This document shows, one piece after another, positions 25,072-34,101 of a stretch of DNA of 64,000 bases (the stretch's first letter is position 1; each line of letters starts with the position of its first letter). The notes below the pieces were generated by a model. That model ran no database searches, was not told where the DNA came from, and saw only the letters and a program-made list of their open reading frames with translations. Where the stretch lies: assembly GCA_964385465.1 (NCBI GenBank), contig CAYLPJ010000001.1, positions 124,001 through 188,000 on the forward strand, in the 5' to 3' direction. The stretch is from CAYLPJ01 sp964385465 (GTDB taxonomy: Bacteria; Planctomycetota; Phycisphaerae; SM23-33). A program made the translations under genes and the position numbers.

Positions 25072-27369
25072 ATGATCCGCAGGGCAGTATGGGTGGCGTT
25101 GGCGGCGGTGCTGTCGGCGCCCCCCCCGGCCGCCGAGGGCGGGCCGACAGAGAAGGTGGCCTTCTCGGACAGGGCGGTCGGCCGGGCCATCGAGCGCGGC
25201 GTGGCGTACCTGGTCTCGCAGCGGCGGGAGGACGGCACCTGGCCGCGGATCGACACCCACGGCGAGAAGACCTGGACGGTCGGCCCGACGGCGGTCTGCG
25301 CGTACGCCCTGCTGGAAGCGGGCGTCCCGACCGGCGACCCCAACATGGGCAAGACGCTGGCGTTCCTGGGCGAGACGGAAACGGACACGACCTACGGTGT
25401 GGCGCTGCGGTCGCTGGTCTGGGCATCCGCGATACGGCAGGGGCGGGTGGACTTCCCCGCGCGGCTGCGGCGCGACGCCGCCTGCCTGATCCGCTCGATG
25501 AGCCGCTCCGGGGGCTACGGCTACACCGCCGCCTGCCGCCCGCCGACGCGGAAGGACTTCAGCGCCTTCGCCGGGCACGGCCCCGATGCGTCCAACTCGC
25601 AGTACGGCCTGCTGGGGGTGTGGGCGGCGGCGCGCACCGGGCAGGAGGTACCCCGAGGCTACTGGCAGCGGGCGCTGAAATACTGGCAGGCAGCGCAGAA
25701 CCCCGACGGCGGCTGGGGGTACAGCCGGGCCGGCAAGAGCGGGTCCTACATGGCCATGACGCTCGCCGGCGTCGCCAGCCTGTACGTCTGCTACGACAAC
25801 CTCTACGCCGCCCGGTTCATGAACTGCCGGCCGGGAGGCAGCGGCACGGCCTTTCCCGAGGCCGAACGCGGCCTGGCGTGGGTGGCCGAACACTTCGACG
25901 ACCTCACCACCGGCGCCGACGCCGACGAGAACTACTACTACACGCTCTACGGCCTCCAGCGCGTGGGCCTGGCGACGGGGCGGAAGTTCCTGGGCCAACA
26001 CGACTGGTACCGCGAGGCGGCCGCCGAACTGCTTCGCCGCCAGGAGCCCGACGGCGCGTGGCGCAAGCCCGGGGGCATCCACTCCGGCGGGCCGAACACC
26101 GCCACGGCGTACGCCGTGCTGTTCCTCGTCCACGGGCGGGAGGGGCTGTTCGTCAACCGCCTCAAGTACGATGGAGACTGGGACAACCGCCCGCGAGCGG
26201 TGGCGAACCTGTCGCGATGGATCAACCGCGCCGTCGAGTGCGGCTCGATGAGCACGTGGCAGATCATCGACGTGCGCACCCCGCCGGAGAGCTGGCATGA
26301 CGCGTCCGTGCTGTTCGTCACGGGGGCCGAGGCACCGACCTTCACGGATGACGACCTCGATCGGCTCAGAACATACGTTCACCAGGGCGGGTCGCTCTTC
26401 AGCATCACCGAGTGCGACGGCGAGGGCTTCCGCGACGGGATCAGGGAAACCTACGCCAGGCTCTTCCCTGGCCGCACGATGTCGAGGCTGCCGGCGAAGC
26501 ACATGATCCGCAAGGAACTCTTCCGCATACCCCCCGACGTTCCCTTGCTGGGTGTATCCAATGGGGCGCGACTGCTGGCGGTCCACACGGACACGGACCT
26601 GGCCAAGACCTGGCAACTGAACATGTCCAGGACACGGACCCACGCCTACAAGGTCGCGGCCAACGTAGTCACCTGCGCGGGCGGAATGGCCTGGCTTGAC
26701 CGGCATTACCATCGCGGGCCCACGACGGATTGGCCCGCCACCTTCACCGCCCCTGCCGACCGAACGCTGACGGTCGTTCGCCTCCGCCACGGGGGCAACT
26801 GGAACCCCGAGCCGCTGGCGCTGGAGCGGTTCGGGCGGCTGATGGGGCATCGGACGCGGACACGGGTCCGCGAGATCGAGCCCGTCGCCCCCGCCGGGCT
26901 GGCGGGCAGCGGGGCGCAACTGGCCGTGATGACCGGGACCGGGAAGCTCGCCCTGTCGGCCGCCGACCGGGCGGCGCTGAAGGCATGGCTGGCCGGCGGC
27001 GGGACGCTCGTCGCCGACGCCGCCGGGGGGAACAGGGCGTTCGCCGAGTCCGCCAAAGTCATGCTCGACGAGGTGCTTGGCGACGGCGTCCTCCGGCCCC
27101 TTCCGGCCGACGACCCGCTATGCCGCGTCGGCGAGGGGGCCCTCACCCGCGACGCGCTCCGCCGGCGGACACGGCAGTTCGCCGGGGCCGACGATGTGCC
27201 CACGCCGCTGGCCGCGAGCGTCGCCGGCCGCCGGGCCGTGATCTTCAGCCCGCTGGACCTGACCTGCGGCCTGATCGGCTCGGGCGCCGCCACCATCGGC
27301 GGCTACAGGCCTCAGGCCGCCTTCGCCCTGGTGCGCAACGTCGCCTTGACCGTCGCGGCGGAGGAATGA
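25072..27369 (+). CDS. Secreted cyclase-fold (alpha/alpha barrel) protein with two DUF4159-like modules, copy A
   Basis: 765 residues with a signal peptide at about 1-22. Residues 30-350 form squalene-cyclase/prenyltransferase-type alpha/alpha repeats with QW-like segments (REDGTWP, NPDGGWGYS, EPDGAWRKPGG). From about 360 (RLKYDGDW) to 470 lies a DUF4159 module. A second, diverged copy begins near 567 (RLRHGGNW) and ends in KAWLAGGGTLVADAAGG, the counterpart of TYVHQGGSLFSITEC in the first. The cyclase DxDD acid motif is not seen, so terpene cyclisation is unlikely; a scaffold or binding role is inferred. The 766-residue gene immediately downstream is a paralogue. ATG 25072 is used; ATG 25045 in frame is an alternative. 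Confidence 0.8.
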   Translation: MIRRAVWVALAAVLSAPPPAAEGGPTEKVAFSDRAVGRAIERGVAYLVSQRREDGTWPRIDTHGEKTWTVGPTAVCAYALLEAGVPTGDPNMGKTLAFLGETETDTTYGVALRSLVWASAIRQGRVDFPARLRRDAACLIRSMSRSGGYGYTAACRPPTRKDFSAFAGHGPDASNSQYGLLGVWAAARTGQEVPRGYWQRALKYWQAAQNPDGGWGYSRAGKSGSYMAMTLAGVASLYVCYDNLYAARFMNCRPGGSGTAFPEAERGLAWVAEHFDDLTTGADADENYYYTLYGLQRVGLATGRKFLGQHDWYREAAAELLRRQEPDGAWRKPGGIHSGGPNTATAYAVLFLVHGREGLFVNRLKYDGDWDNRPRAVANLSRWINRAVECGSMSTWQIIDVRTPPESWHDASVLFVTGAEAPTFTDDDLDRLRTYVHQGGSLFSITECDGEGFRDGIRETYARLFPGRTMSRLPAKHMIRKELFRIPPDVPLLGVSNGARLLAVHTDTDLAKTWQLNMSRTRTHAYKVAANVVTCAGGMAWLDRHYHRGPTTDWPATFTAPADRTLTVVRLRHGGNWNPEPLALERFGRLMGHRTRTRVREIEPVAPAGLAGSGAQLAVMTGTGKLALSAADRAALKAWLAGGGTLVADAAGGNRAFAESAKVMLDEVLGDGVLRPLPADDPLCRVGEGALTRDALRRRTRQFAGADDVPTPLAASVAGRRAVIFSPLDLTCGLIGSGAATIGGYRPQAAFALVRNVALTVAAEE

Positions 27370-27396
27370 TCCGGCCGGCCGGCGCCCGATAGGCGG

Positions 27397-27425
27397 TTCA
27401 GTATCTCCGGCGTTTGCCGTATAAT
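27397..27425 (+). promoter_or_regulatory. Candidate promoter for DUF4159 copy B
   Basis: TTCAGT (27397-27402), 17-base spacer and a perfect TATAAT (27420-27425), about 49 bp before the start. Copy B thus appears able to be transcribed independently of copy A. Confidence 0.45.
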
Positions 27426-27473
27426 CGCATCTGCCGAAGACCCCGACAGTCCCCAGCCCCGCGAGAGCGCACC

Positions 27474-29774
27474 ATGCCAAGATCGGTTTCCCTGCCCGTC
27501 GCCGCTGTCCTGTTCGCCGCGCTGCTGATGCCCGCCGGTGCCTGCGCGGCCAGGAAGAAGCCCGGATCCTCCGCCGTCCCGTTCAGTGACGAAGCCGTCG
27601 AGGCCGCCATCGACAAGGGCGTGGAGTTCATCCTCTCCCAGCAGAAGCCCGACGGGAGCTGGCCGACCGTCGACGCTGCCCGCGACGAGGAATACACCGT
27701 CGCCCCGACGGCCATATGCGTCTACGCCCTCCTGGAGAGCGGACTGAAGCCCACCGACAAGCGCATGGCCAAGGCGCTGGAGTTCCTCGGCAAGACCCGG
27801 TCCGAGATGACCTACTGCCACGCCTTCCGCGCCCTGGCCTACGCGGCCGCCCTGAAGTACGACCCCCGTTACCATGAGCCGCTTCGCAAGGACGTCCGCA
27901 CGCTGATCCTCTCGATCTACAAGGACGGCGGGTACACCTACTACGCCCGCGGGCGGATGCCGACGAAGAAGGACTTCTCGGGCTTCACCGGCGGGTGCGA
28001 TCAGTCGAACGCCCAGTACGGCCTGCTGGGCGTGTGGGCGGGTGCGAGGCACAACGAGGAGATCCCGCGGAAGTACTGGGAACTGTCGCTGCGGTACTGG
28101 ATGAAGACGCAGTTCCCCGACGGCGGATGGGCCTACAGCGTCAAGGGGCGCCCCAAGCCGTACCTGGCGATGACCCTCGCCGGCCTGGCCAGCGTGTACG
28201 TCTGCACGGACAACCTCTTCGCCGCCCGGCACATCTCCTGTCGGGGCAACCCGGGCTTCCCCGCCGCCGAGCGGGCCATGGACTGGGTGACCAAGCACTA
28301 CGCCTCCGTCTTCAAGCAGGACAGTTGGTTCTACTACACGATGTACGGCGTGGAACGCGTGGGCCTGGCGACCGGCTACAAGTACTTCGGCAAGCACGAC
28401 TGGTACAAGCAGGGGGCCGTCGAGCTGCTCCGCCGCCAGGACGCCGACGGCTCGTGGACCAAGGGCGGGGGCAAGAACTCCGGCGGCAAGCAGAGCCGCA
28501 CGTGCTACGCGATCCTGTTCCTCCTCCGCGGGCGGCAGCCCGTGCTGTTCAACCGCCTGGAGTACGACGGGGACTGGAACAACCGCCCCCGGGCCCTGGC
28601 GAACCTGACCCGGTGGTTCACGCGGACGTTCGAGCGGGACGTGCACTGGCAGATCATCAACCTGGACACGCCGGTGGAGCAGTGGCACGACGCGCCGATC
28701 CTGGTCATCTCGGGGGCTAAGGCGCCGACGTTCACCGACACCGACCTCGCCAAGCTTCGCACGTTCGTTCACCAGGGGGGCAGCTTGCTGAGCATCACCG
28801 AATGCCGCGGGGGGGCGTTCGACGAGGGCATGAGGGAGGTTTACAAGAAGCTCTTCCCGGACTACCCGCTGGCCGACGCGCCGCGCGACCACCCGATGTA
28901 CACGGCGTACGAACGCCTGGGCGGACAACCGGCGATGAGCATCGTCTCCAACGGCGCACGCCCGCTGGCGGTGCACACCACCGATGACCTGACCCGCCCG
29001 TGGCAGGCCCAGCGACACCGCAGCGAGAAGCGGCTGTTCGACGCGGCGGCGAATATCGTCGCCTACACCAACGACAAGCTCGCCCTGGCCGGGGGGCTGC
29101 GGTTCCGAGGCACGACGCTCTGGCCGGCCGAGCCGAAAGTCGAGCCGGAACGGACCGCGACCGTCGCCCGCATCCGCCACGCTGCCAACTGCGACCCCGA
29201 GCCCCTGGCCCACGAGCGGTTCGCCCGGCTGATGCTCCAGCGCACCAGGACGAAAGTGGACGTGCTCGATCCGGTCCCGCCGTCGGAGCTGGACGGAACG
29301 AAGGCGAAGCTCGCCCTGCTGACCGGCACGGGGCGGCTGGCGATGGACGACACCGAGAGGGCGGCCCTGAAGGCGTGGGTCGAGGCCGGCGGGACGCTGC
29401 TGATCGACGCCGCCGGCGGCGACGAGGCCTTCGCCGAATCCGCCGAGGCGATGGTCGCCGACCTCTTCGGGCGAACGCGGACCCTCACCTCGGCCGCACC
29501 GTTCTACAAGCTCGATGGCTACGAGATCGACGAGGCCCACTACCGCCGCATCACCCGCACGAAGCTGGGCAACACCACCGTGCCGCGGCTGCGCGGCTCA
29601 CTGCTGCAGGGCCGACCGGCCGTGCTGCTCAGCCGGGAGGACATCACCTGCGGGCTGCTGGGCAACCCGTCGTACACGGTGGACGGCTACACGCCGGAGA
29701 CGGCCTACGAGCTGCTGCGGAACGTGGTGCTCTGGATGACTGAAACCCGACCCGCCAAGGCCGACGCGGGCTGA
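27474..29774 (+). CDS. Secreted cyclase-fold protein with two DUF4159-like modules, copy B
   Basis: 766 residues, colinear with copy A over the whole length (for example GYTYYARGRMPTKKDFS against GYGYTAACRPPTRKDFS). A signal peptide (MPRSVSLPVAAVLFAALLMPAGACAA) ends in a Cys that only weakly resembles a lipobox. Alpha/alpha repeats span about 35-345, with QKPDGSW, FPDGGWAYS and DADGSWTKGGG. DUF4159-like modules start near 359 (RLEYDGDW) and 563 (RIRHAANC). The start ATG 27474 follows CGAGAG. It is convergent with the coiled-coil gene, with only 12 bp between stops. The function is unknown; duplication and conserved architecture suggest both copies are in use. Confidence 0.8.
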   Translation: MPRSVSLPVAAVLFAALLMPAGACAARKKPGSSAVPFSDEAVEAAIDKGVEFILSQQKPDGSWPTVDAARDEEYTVAPTAICVYALLESGLKPTDKRMAKALEFLGKTRSEMTYCHAFRALAYAAALKYDPRYHEPLRKDVRTLILSIYKDGGYTYYARGRMPTKKDFSGFTGGCDQSNAQYGLLGVWAGARHNEEIPRKYWELSLRYWMKTQFPDGGWAYSVKGRPKPYLAMTLAGLASVYVCTDNLFAARHISCRGNPGFPAAERAMDWVTKHYASVFKQDSWFYYTMYGVERVGLATGYKYFGKHDWYKQGAVELLRRQDADGSWTKGGGKNSGGKQSRTCYAILFLLRGRQPVLFNRLEYDGDWNNRPRALANLTRWFTRTFERDVHWQIINLDTPVEQWHDAPILVISGAKAPTFTDTDLAKLRTFVHQGGSLLSITECRGGAFDEGMREVYKKLFPDYPLADAPRDHPMYTAYERLGGQPAMSIVSNGARPLAVHTTDDLTRPWQAQRHRSEKRLFDAAANIVAYTNDKLALAGGLRFRGTTLWPAEPKVEPERTATVARIRHAANCDPEPLAHERFARLMLQRTRTKVDVLDPVPPSELDGTKAKLALLTGTGRLAMDDTERAALKAWVEAGGTLLIDAAGGDEAFAESAEAMVADLFGRTRTLTSAAPFYKLDGYEIDEAHYRRITRTKLGNTTVPRLRGSLLQGRPAVLLSREDITCGLLGNPSYTVDGYTPETAYELLRNVVLWMTETRPAKADAG

Positions 29775-29786
29775 CCCGGGCGGAGT

Positions 29787-31049
29787 TCATTCGCCGCCGG
29801 CGGCGTCCCCGGCGTCCCTGCGGTGGCGTTTCCACGGTCTGCGGGGCTTCTGGCCCTTCTGCCACTTGCGGGCTTTCGGCCGCTCGCGCCGGTCTTCGCC
29901 CTCGGGCGTCTCGCCGCGCCGCAGGGCCTTCGCCCTGCGGTACAGGTCCATGATCTTCTTGTTCACGGCCGTGTATCGCTCGCTGATGTCCTGGTAGAGG
30001 ACATCCTCGGAGACCTTCTTGTCGAGGCCCTCGTTCAGCGCCTTGCGGGCGGCCTCGATGGCCCGCTTCTCCTCGCCGGCTCGCTGATCGAGGACCTGCT
30101 GGTGACGCTTCCTGGCGGCTTCGAGGGCGGCCTTGGCGGCGGCGATCTCCGGGTCGCTCTGTTCCAGCTCGCGCCGGGCCTCGCTGAGCTCCTGGTCGAG
30201 CGCCATCCGCAGTGCGTACGACTCCTGCTGGCGCATCTCGATCTCATCCAGCCTGGCGTAGAGCGGCGCGCCCTTCGGGTGGACTCGAAGAACCTGCTCG
30301 GCTCGATCGGAGTAGGCCTTCGCGGCCGCTTGGCGGGCCTCGCGGGCCTGGCGCAGCTCGGGGCTGTTGCGGATGGCCTCGTGATACGCCTTGGCCGCCG
30401 CGTCGTAGGCCTTCTTCTCGGGCAACTCCTCGATCCGCGCGTCGAGGGCGCTGCGGGCTTCGGCCATGGCCTTGCGGGCCGAGATAATGGGTGCGAGCCG
30501 CTCGGGCATCTGGCGGTAGGCGGCCTCGGCAGCTTCGGCGGCTTCGTGGTACGGCTGGAGTGCGGGCGTGTCGGCCAGCTCGTTCCGCAACGAGGCGAGT
30601 TGGCGAACGACCTCGGCCCGCTCGCGTAAGAGGTCGCTGCTGGAGGCCCGGCATTGCTCCAGGTCGCTCTGAACCACCTGGAGGCGGGGATGCCCGGCCA
30701 GGCGGCTGCGAATCAGGGCGGGCAGGGCCTCGGAAGCGGACTCGACGGCCTGCCGGGCCTGGCGGATCAGCGGGTCCGAGGCCGCTCGCGTCTCGTAGGC
30801 CTTCTCCGCGCGCTCCAGGTCGTACCGGAGCGGGTTGATGTCCGCCTCCTCGCCCAGCGCCTCCCGCCGCAGTTGAAGCTGCTCGCGGAGCGGGTCCCGC
30901 TCGGACCGCTTGAGTTCCTCGATCCGCTCCATGAGTTCCTCGGCCGTGACGGCGGCATCGGGCGCGGCAGCATCCTGCGCGGGCAGCGGGCCGGGGGAGA
31001 TCAGGGCGGCAAGGATCGCAAGCGCCTGGATGGTTCTCGCTGTTGTCAC
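29787..31049 (-). CDS. Secreted long coiled-coil protein
   Basis: A 420-residue protein not assignable to a named family. A signal peptide (TIQALAILAALISPGPLPAQ) is followed by heptad-rich, charged helices throughout (EELMERIEELKRSERD, AAKAALEAARKRHQQVLD) and a strongly basic C-terminal tail (about 385-415, Lys/Arg/Trp-rich). This fits an elongated periplasmic or envelope coiled-coil with a tail that could bind anionic surfaces or nucleic acid. GTG 31049 is taken as the start because it begins the signal peptide directly; only a weak GGGA lies upstream. It is divergent from the transglutaminase-like gene and convergent with DUF4159 copy B. Confidence 0.72.
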   Translation of the reverse strand: MTTARTIQALAILAALISPGPLPAQDAAAPDAAVTAEELMERIEELKRSERDPLREQLQLRREALGEEADINPLRYDLERAEKAYETRAASDPLIRQARQAVESASEALPALIRSRLAGHPRLQVVQSDLEQCRASSSDLLRERAEVVRQLASLRNELADTPALQPYHEAAEAAEAAYRQMPERLAPIISARKAMAEARSALDARIEELPEKKAYDAAAKAYHEAIRNSPELRQAREARQAAAKAYSDRAEQVLRVHPKGAPLYARLDEIEMRQQESYALRMALDQELSEARRELEQSDPEIAAAKAALEAARKRHQQVLDQRAGEEKRAIEAARKALNEGLDKKVSEDVLYQDISERYTAVNKKIMDLYRRAKALRRGETPEGEDRRERPKARKWQKGQKPRRPWKRHRRDAGDAAGGE

Positions 31050-31338
31050 GATGGCGTCGTTCCCTCGGGCGTCGGCGCCCGGGATGGGACGCCGCGTGCA
31101 TAGACACTCTAACCCCCCGCCGCGCCGGAGGTGTTGTGGAGCGATGCGGCCCCCGGACAAGCGCGTGCGGCGGCCGCGCATTGCCTGCAATCCCTCGTCG
31201 CGAGAAACGTTCTGCCTCCAGACGCGTCCCCGCATGGCCGATAGATTCTGGGATTCGCTGGAACAATCGCCCGGCGGCGATGTCTGTCAGGAGGGCGCGT
31301 CGTGGCGCGTGCACCCCAGGCCCCGGCCGCGAAGGGGT
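31050..31338. other. Gene-free part of a 442-bp divergent intergenic region
   Basis: No coding signal on either strand. It should hold the promoter of the coiled-coil gene, but no clear hexamer pair was found on the minus strand. The plus-strand promoter lies just to the right. Confidence 0.5.
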
Positions 31339-31366
31339 TTGCGCAATTGGCGGCGTCGTGTATACT
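31339..31366 (+). promoter_or_regulatory. Candidate promoter for the transglutaminase-like gene
   Basis: TTGCGC (31339-31344), 16-base spacer, TATACT (31361-31366). The implied leader is about 118 nt, longer than others in the window, and contains AGGAGAGTGGGA far from the start. Confidence 0.43.
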
Positions 31367-31491
31367 TCGAAGTGACGTGCCGCAGTAACCACCCGCGCAG
31401 TACCTACTACACAGGAGAGTGGGAAGCCGACGAGCCCCGGCCGGTCGTGGCCACACCACGGCCCCCGCCCGTCACCTTCCCTCCCGGAACG

Positions 31492-33387
31492 ATGTACCTT
31501 AGAAGCCGTATGCCCCTCCTGCGATGCTTCCTCGCAATCTCCCTGGCGGGCGTGTCCGTCGGGGCGGCCGAGTCGCCCACGCCGGTGAGGACGACGCCCG
31601 CCGGCGGGGACGTCGCCGACGTTGTCGTCCGCCCGGCCGACGTGGCCGGACCGCGGGCCACCGTGCTGCTGGGCGAGTTGAACGACGAACTCGCCCCGGC
31701 CGTCGGAGGCATCCGCCGCCTGCTGCTGGGGTCGCGCAATCCCAACGGGGCAAGCTGCGTCCGCCAGACCAAGCCCGAGGAGCTGAGCCCCGAGGGCAAG
31801 GTCGTGCCCATGGATCCCTTCGGCGGGCCCGGCACGCGGTTCATGTTCTTCCATTCCTCGGCGATGCGTCGCTCCGCCGCGGACGACTTCACCTGGTGCC
31901 AGAAGCACTTCCGCTCGCTGCTGAGCGCCACCGCGATCCACGCCCGCATGGTCGGCGAGCCGCTTCAGGCCGTCCGCGCCAAGGCCGACCGCCTCGCCGA
32001 CGCCGCCGCGGGCTGGAAAACGTTCCCCGAGGGCTTCCGCCCCGTCGTCGCGCCCCAGCCGACGGACTGGCCGGGCTACTGCTTCCACGCCCTCAACCGC
32101 GCGGTCGCCGATCGCGACCTCGCCCGCTGCCGGCGGTGGTCGCGGGAGCTGTCGGCCTCGCTGTTCGCCCTGGCGGACCTTCGGCGATGGCTGGAGTTCC
32201 TCGCACTCAACTACGTCGGCGCCCTGGACATGCAGGCCAAGGCCAAGGTCGCTTTCGCGTGGGTCGATCACGCCCACAAGACCACCAAGTGGCCCTACCG
32301 GGCCGTCGACCGCGAGGACGAGCTGCCCGCCATGGCCCAACTGACGGCCCTGGCGTCCAACTACTACGAGATCGAACGCCAGGCCGAACGTATCTTCCGC
32401 ACGCCCGCCGAGCCGCCGGACACGTCGGCCGAGCTCGCCGCCGCGCCCGCCGCCGTGTGGCTGCCTCCCGACCTCCGCAAGGACTTCGTCGCCGTGCGGA
32501 ACCGCCTGCCGGAGCCCCTGCGCGCGCTGTGGGACCGGGCGGCCTCGTCGGCCTACGAGCGGAGCTTCCTGACGAACATGCTCTTCCGCCTGGGGCGTGC
32601 GAATGTGATCGACGCGCTGATCGTCGTGCTGGGACGCATCCCCGACGACGACCCGCCGACGCATCCGTCCGAGCTGATGGACGTGATCTTCTACCGCGGC
32701 GAGCCCTGTGCCGCGGAGATCTGGGGCGACCGGTTCGACCCCCGGCTCATCCGCGCCGCCGAGGATATGGACGGCGGGGATCACAACGTCCTCGTCCGAG
32801 CCCATCGCCTGGCCAACGAGTTCCTGGGCGGCTGGGCCAACTACCAGGGCTCGGTCTGGACGCTCAAGGAGGCCCTGGACATCCGCCGGATGGACTGCCT
32901 CCGCGGGACGGACTTCATCGGCGCCTGCTACCGAAACGCCGGGCGGCACGGCTACTACATCGTCCACCTGTCCAACGGGTTCGCCGCCCACACGCTCTGC
33001 GGGGCGGAGGTCGCCGCCGACGGACGCCGCGAGATCGTGCTCGTCGACTCCCTGCTCAGCACCGAGCGGAAGATGACCTGGCCGAGGGCGTTCTTCGAGG
33101 GCTTCAAGATGCCCGACGATTACCCCGGCCCACGGGGCCCGACCTTCACCGCCGAGCTGCTCGTCCGCGGGCTGGACACCTACGTCTTCGCCGGCGGGTA
33201 CATCGTCCGCGGGCCCCATGCCGGCGAGGAGTACCGCTTCGCCGTCCCCTACCTGCCCGCCCATCCCAAGGGGCAGCGAGTCAAGGCCTACCCCGGCCCC
33301 CACCCGACGGTGCCGCGGCTCAAGCTCCGCTACCGCAACGCCGACGGCACGCCCGCCACCGCGCCGACCACGGGCCCGGGACAGTAG
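31492..33387 (+). CDS. Secreted protein with transglutaminase-like C-terminal domain
   Basis: 631 residues with a signal peptide (RCFLAISLAGVSVGAAES). The N-terminal 400 residues are largely helical and unrecognised (HSSAMRRSAADDFTWC, LEFLALNYVGALDMQ). The last third carries a plausible transglutaminase-type triad: Cys469 in MDCLRGTDF, His500 in AAHTLCG and Asp519 in VLVDSLL. Order and spacing match papain-like transglutaminase cores. A peptide- or isopeptide-cleaving or cross-linking role outside the cytoplasm is inferred. ATG 31492 is used; ATG 31510 would give an equally good signal peptide. It belongs to the 25-33 kb group of exported proteins of unknown role. Confidence 0.66.
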   Translation: MYLRSRMPLLRCFLAISLAGVSVGAAESPTPVRTTPAGGDVADVVVRPADVAGPRATVLLGELNDELAPAVGGIRRLLLGSRNPNGASCVRQTKPEELSPEGKVVPMDPFGGPGTRFMFFHSSAMRRSAADDFTWCQKHFRSLLSATAIHARMVGEPLQAVRAKADRLADAAAGWKTFPEGFRPVVAPQPTDWPGYCFHALNRAVADRDLARCRRWSRELSASLFALADLRRWLEFLALNYVGALDMQAKAKVAFAWVDHAHKTTKWPYRAVDREDELPAMAQLTALASNYYEIERQAERIFRTPAEPPDTSAELAAAPAAVWLPPDLRKDFVAVRNRLPEPLRALWDRAASSAYERSFLTNMLFRLGRANVIDALIVVLGRIPDDDPPTHPSELMDVIFYRGEPCAAEIWGDRFDPRLIRAAEDMDGGDHNVLVRAHRLANEFLGGWANYQGSVWTLKEALDIRRMDCLRGTDFIGACYRNAGRHGYYIVHLSNGFAAHTLCGAEVAADGRREIVLVDSLLSTERKMTWPRAFFEGFKMPDDYPGPRGPTFTAELLVRGLDTYVFAGGYIVRGPHAGEEYRFAVPYLPAHPKGQRVKAYPGPHPTVPRLKLRYRNADGTPATAPTTGPGQ

Positions 33388-33436
33388 AGCCCCGCCGCCC
33401 CCGCCAGCCGAGCCCGGCCAGGGCGATGTGTCACTT

Positions 33437-33637
33437 CTGTCCACCCCTCAGACAGTGGACACACAGCCGGCTCCCCGCGTGCAATCCACCATTTCGCCGT
33501 GACTTGCGCGCGCATTCATCCTGTCCACCCCCCGGGACACCGTCACAGCCCGTCCAGGGGTGGACACCGAATCGGCCCCGCCGGGCCCCCCGTCGCCCGG
33601 CCGCCACCCCCCAGCCGTTGTGTCCGTTCTGTCCACC
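33437..33637. repeat. Array of TGTCCAC inverted repeats (DnaA-box-like or iteron-like)
   Basis: CTGTCCACC occurs three times on plus (33437-33445, 33521-33529, 33629-33637), and (A/G)GTGGACAC twice as the inverse (33454-33462, 33559-33567). Two pairs form perfect 7-bp inverted repeats TGTCCAC/GTGGACA with 10- and 31-base loops. The third copy lies inside a further inverted repeat, TGTGTCCG/CGGACACA. The 9-mers match the high-GC DnaA box TTGTCCACA at seven of nine positions. An AT-rich island begins 27 bp to the right. Confidence 0.6.
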
Positions 33638-33663
33638 CTCCGACACACCGGACACACGACGAC

Positions 33664-33705
33664 ATCTAAAGCTATAAAGCTTTATATATAAAGGTCTTAT
33701 CATGC
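33664..33705. repeat. AT-rich island with 14-bp perfect palindrome
   Basis: TATAAAGCTTTATA (33673-33686) is a perfect palindrome inside about 40 bp of roughly 75 percent A+T, extreme for this sequence. It continues into TATATAAAGG. It could be an easily melted element next to the TGTCCAC array, or a short hairpin. Confidence 0.6.
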
Positions 33706-34010
33706 CGCACCCCCTGTGTCCCCCCCGCGGCGGGACAGGCCCAGTTACACGGTATCGCCCCTACCCTCAACTACCGCTATCTACGTACCCAGGCTTCCCC
33801 CGGCCGTCACGAGGGCCAGTGACGGAAGGACACCGGGTGTTCCCGGCCGGCGCACTGCCGGCCCTCGCCTGATGCCCCCGCGCGCTCGCCCGCCGTCGTC
33901 GCCGGAGGTGTAAGGGCGGCCGCACCGCGGACGTCCACGGCCTCCGCCACCTCATCCGTCGCAGCCTCGGCGAGGGCGGGCAAACCCGTCACTTGGGCTG
34001 AATCCGGCGT

Positions 34011-34039
34011 TTGGGTACTGCCGGGCAGGGCGTTATACT
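34011..34039 (+). promoter_or_regulatory. Candidate promoter for the GH99-like gene
   Basis: TTGGGT (34011-34016), exact 17-base spacer, TATACT (34034-34039); the leader is about 55 nt. Confidence 0.48.
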
Positions 34040-34101
34040 GCGCACGTCGGGTCCGGGGGCGGTCCCCGGGCGGCTTGGGGGCTGTCGTGAGGGCAGCGAA
34101 G

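Larger units (their letters stand above)
33388..34010. other. 623-bp gene-free region with repeat array and AT-rich island
   Basis: The longest stretch in the window without a convincing gene. The left half holds five TGTCCAC/GTGGACA elements and an AT-rich island (described separately). The right half (33706-34010) is GC-rich with no coding signal apart from a roughly 40-residue run ending at 34001 that faintly recalls an integrase C-terminus. The promoter of the GH99-like gene begins at 34011. Confidence 0.6.

Noticed and set aside
33431..33703. A 90-codon minus-strand frame across the TGTCCAC array and AT-rich island
   Set aside because: The translation is repetitive Gly/Arg with no recognisable domain, and the DNA is better explained as a repeat array. 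A remnant of a phage-type primase gene cannot be excluded.
33873..34001. Short plus-strand frame ending in TADVHGLRH, recalling a tyrosine recombinase
   Set aside because: Only about 40 residues, no catalytic Tyr and no attachment-site repeats; similarity is too slight to call an integrase remnant.
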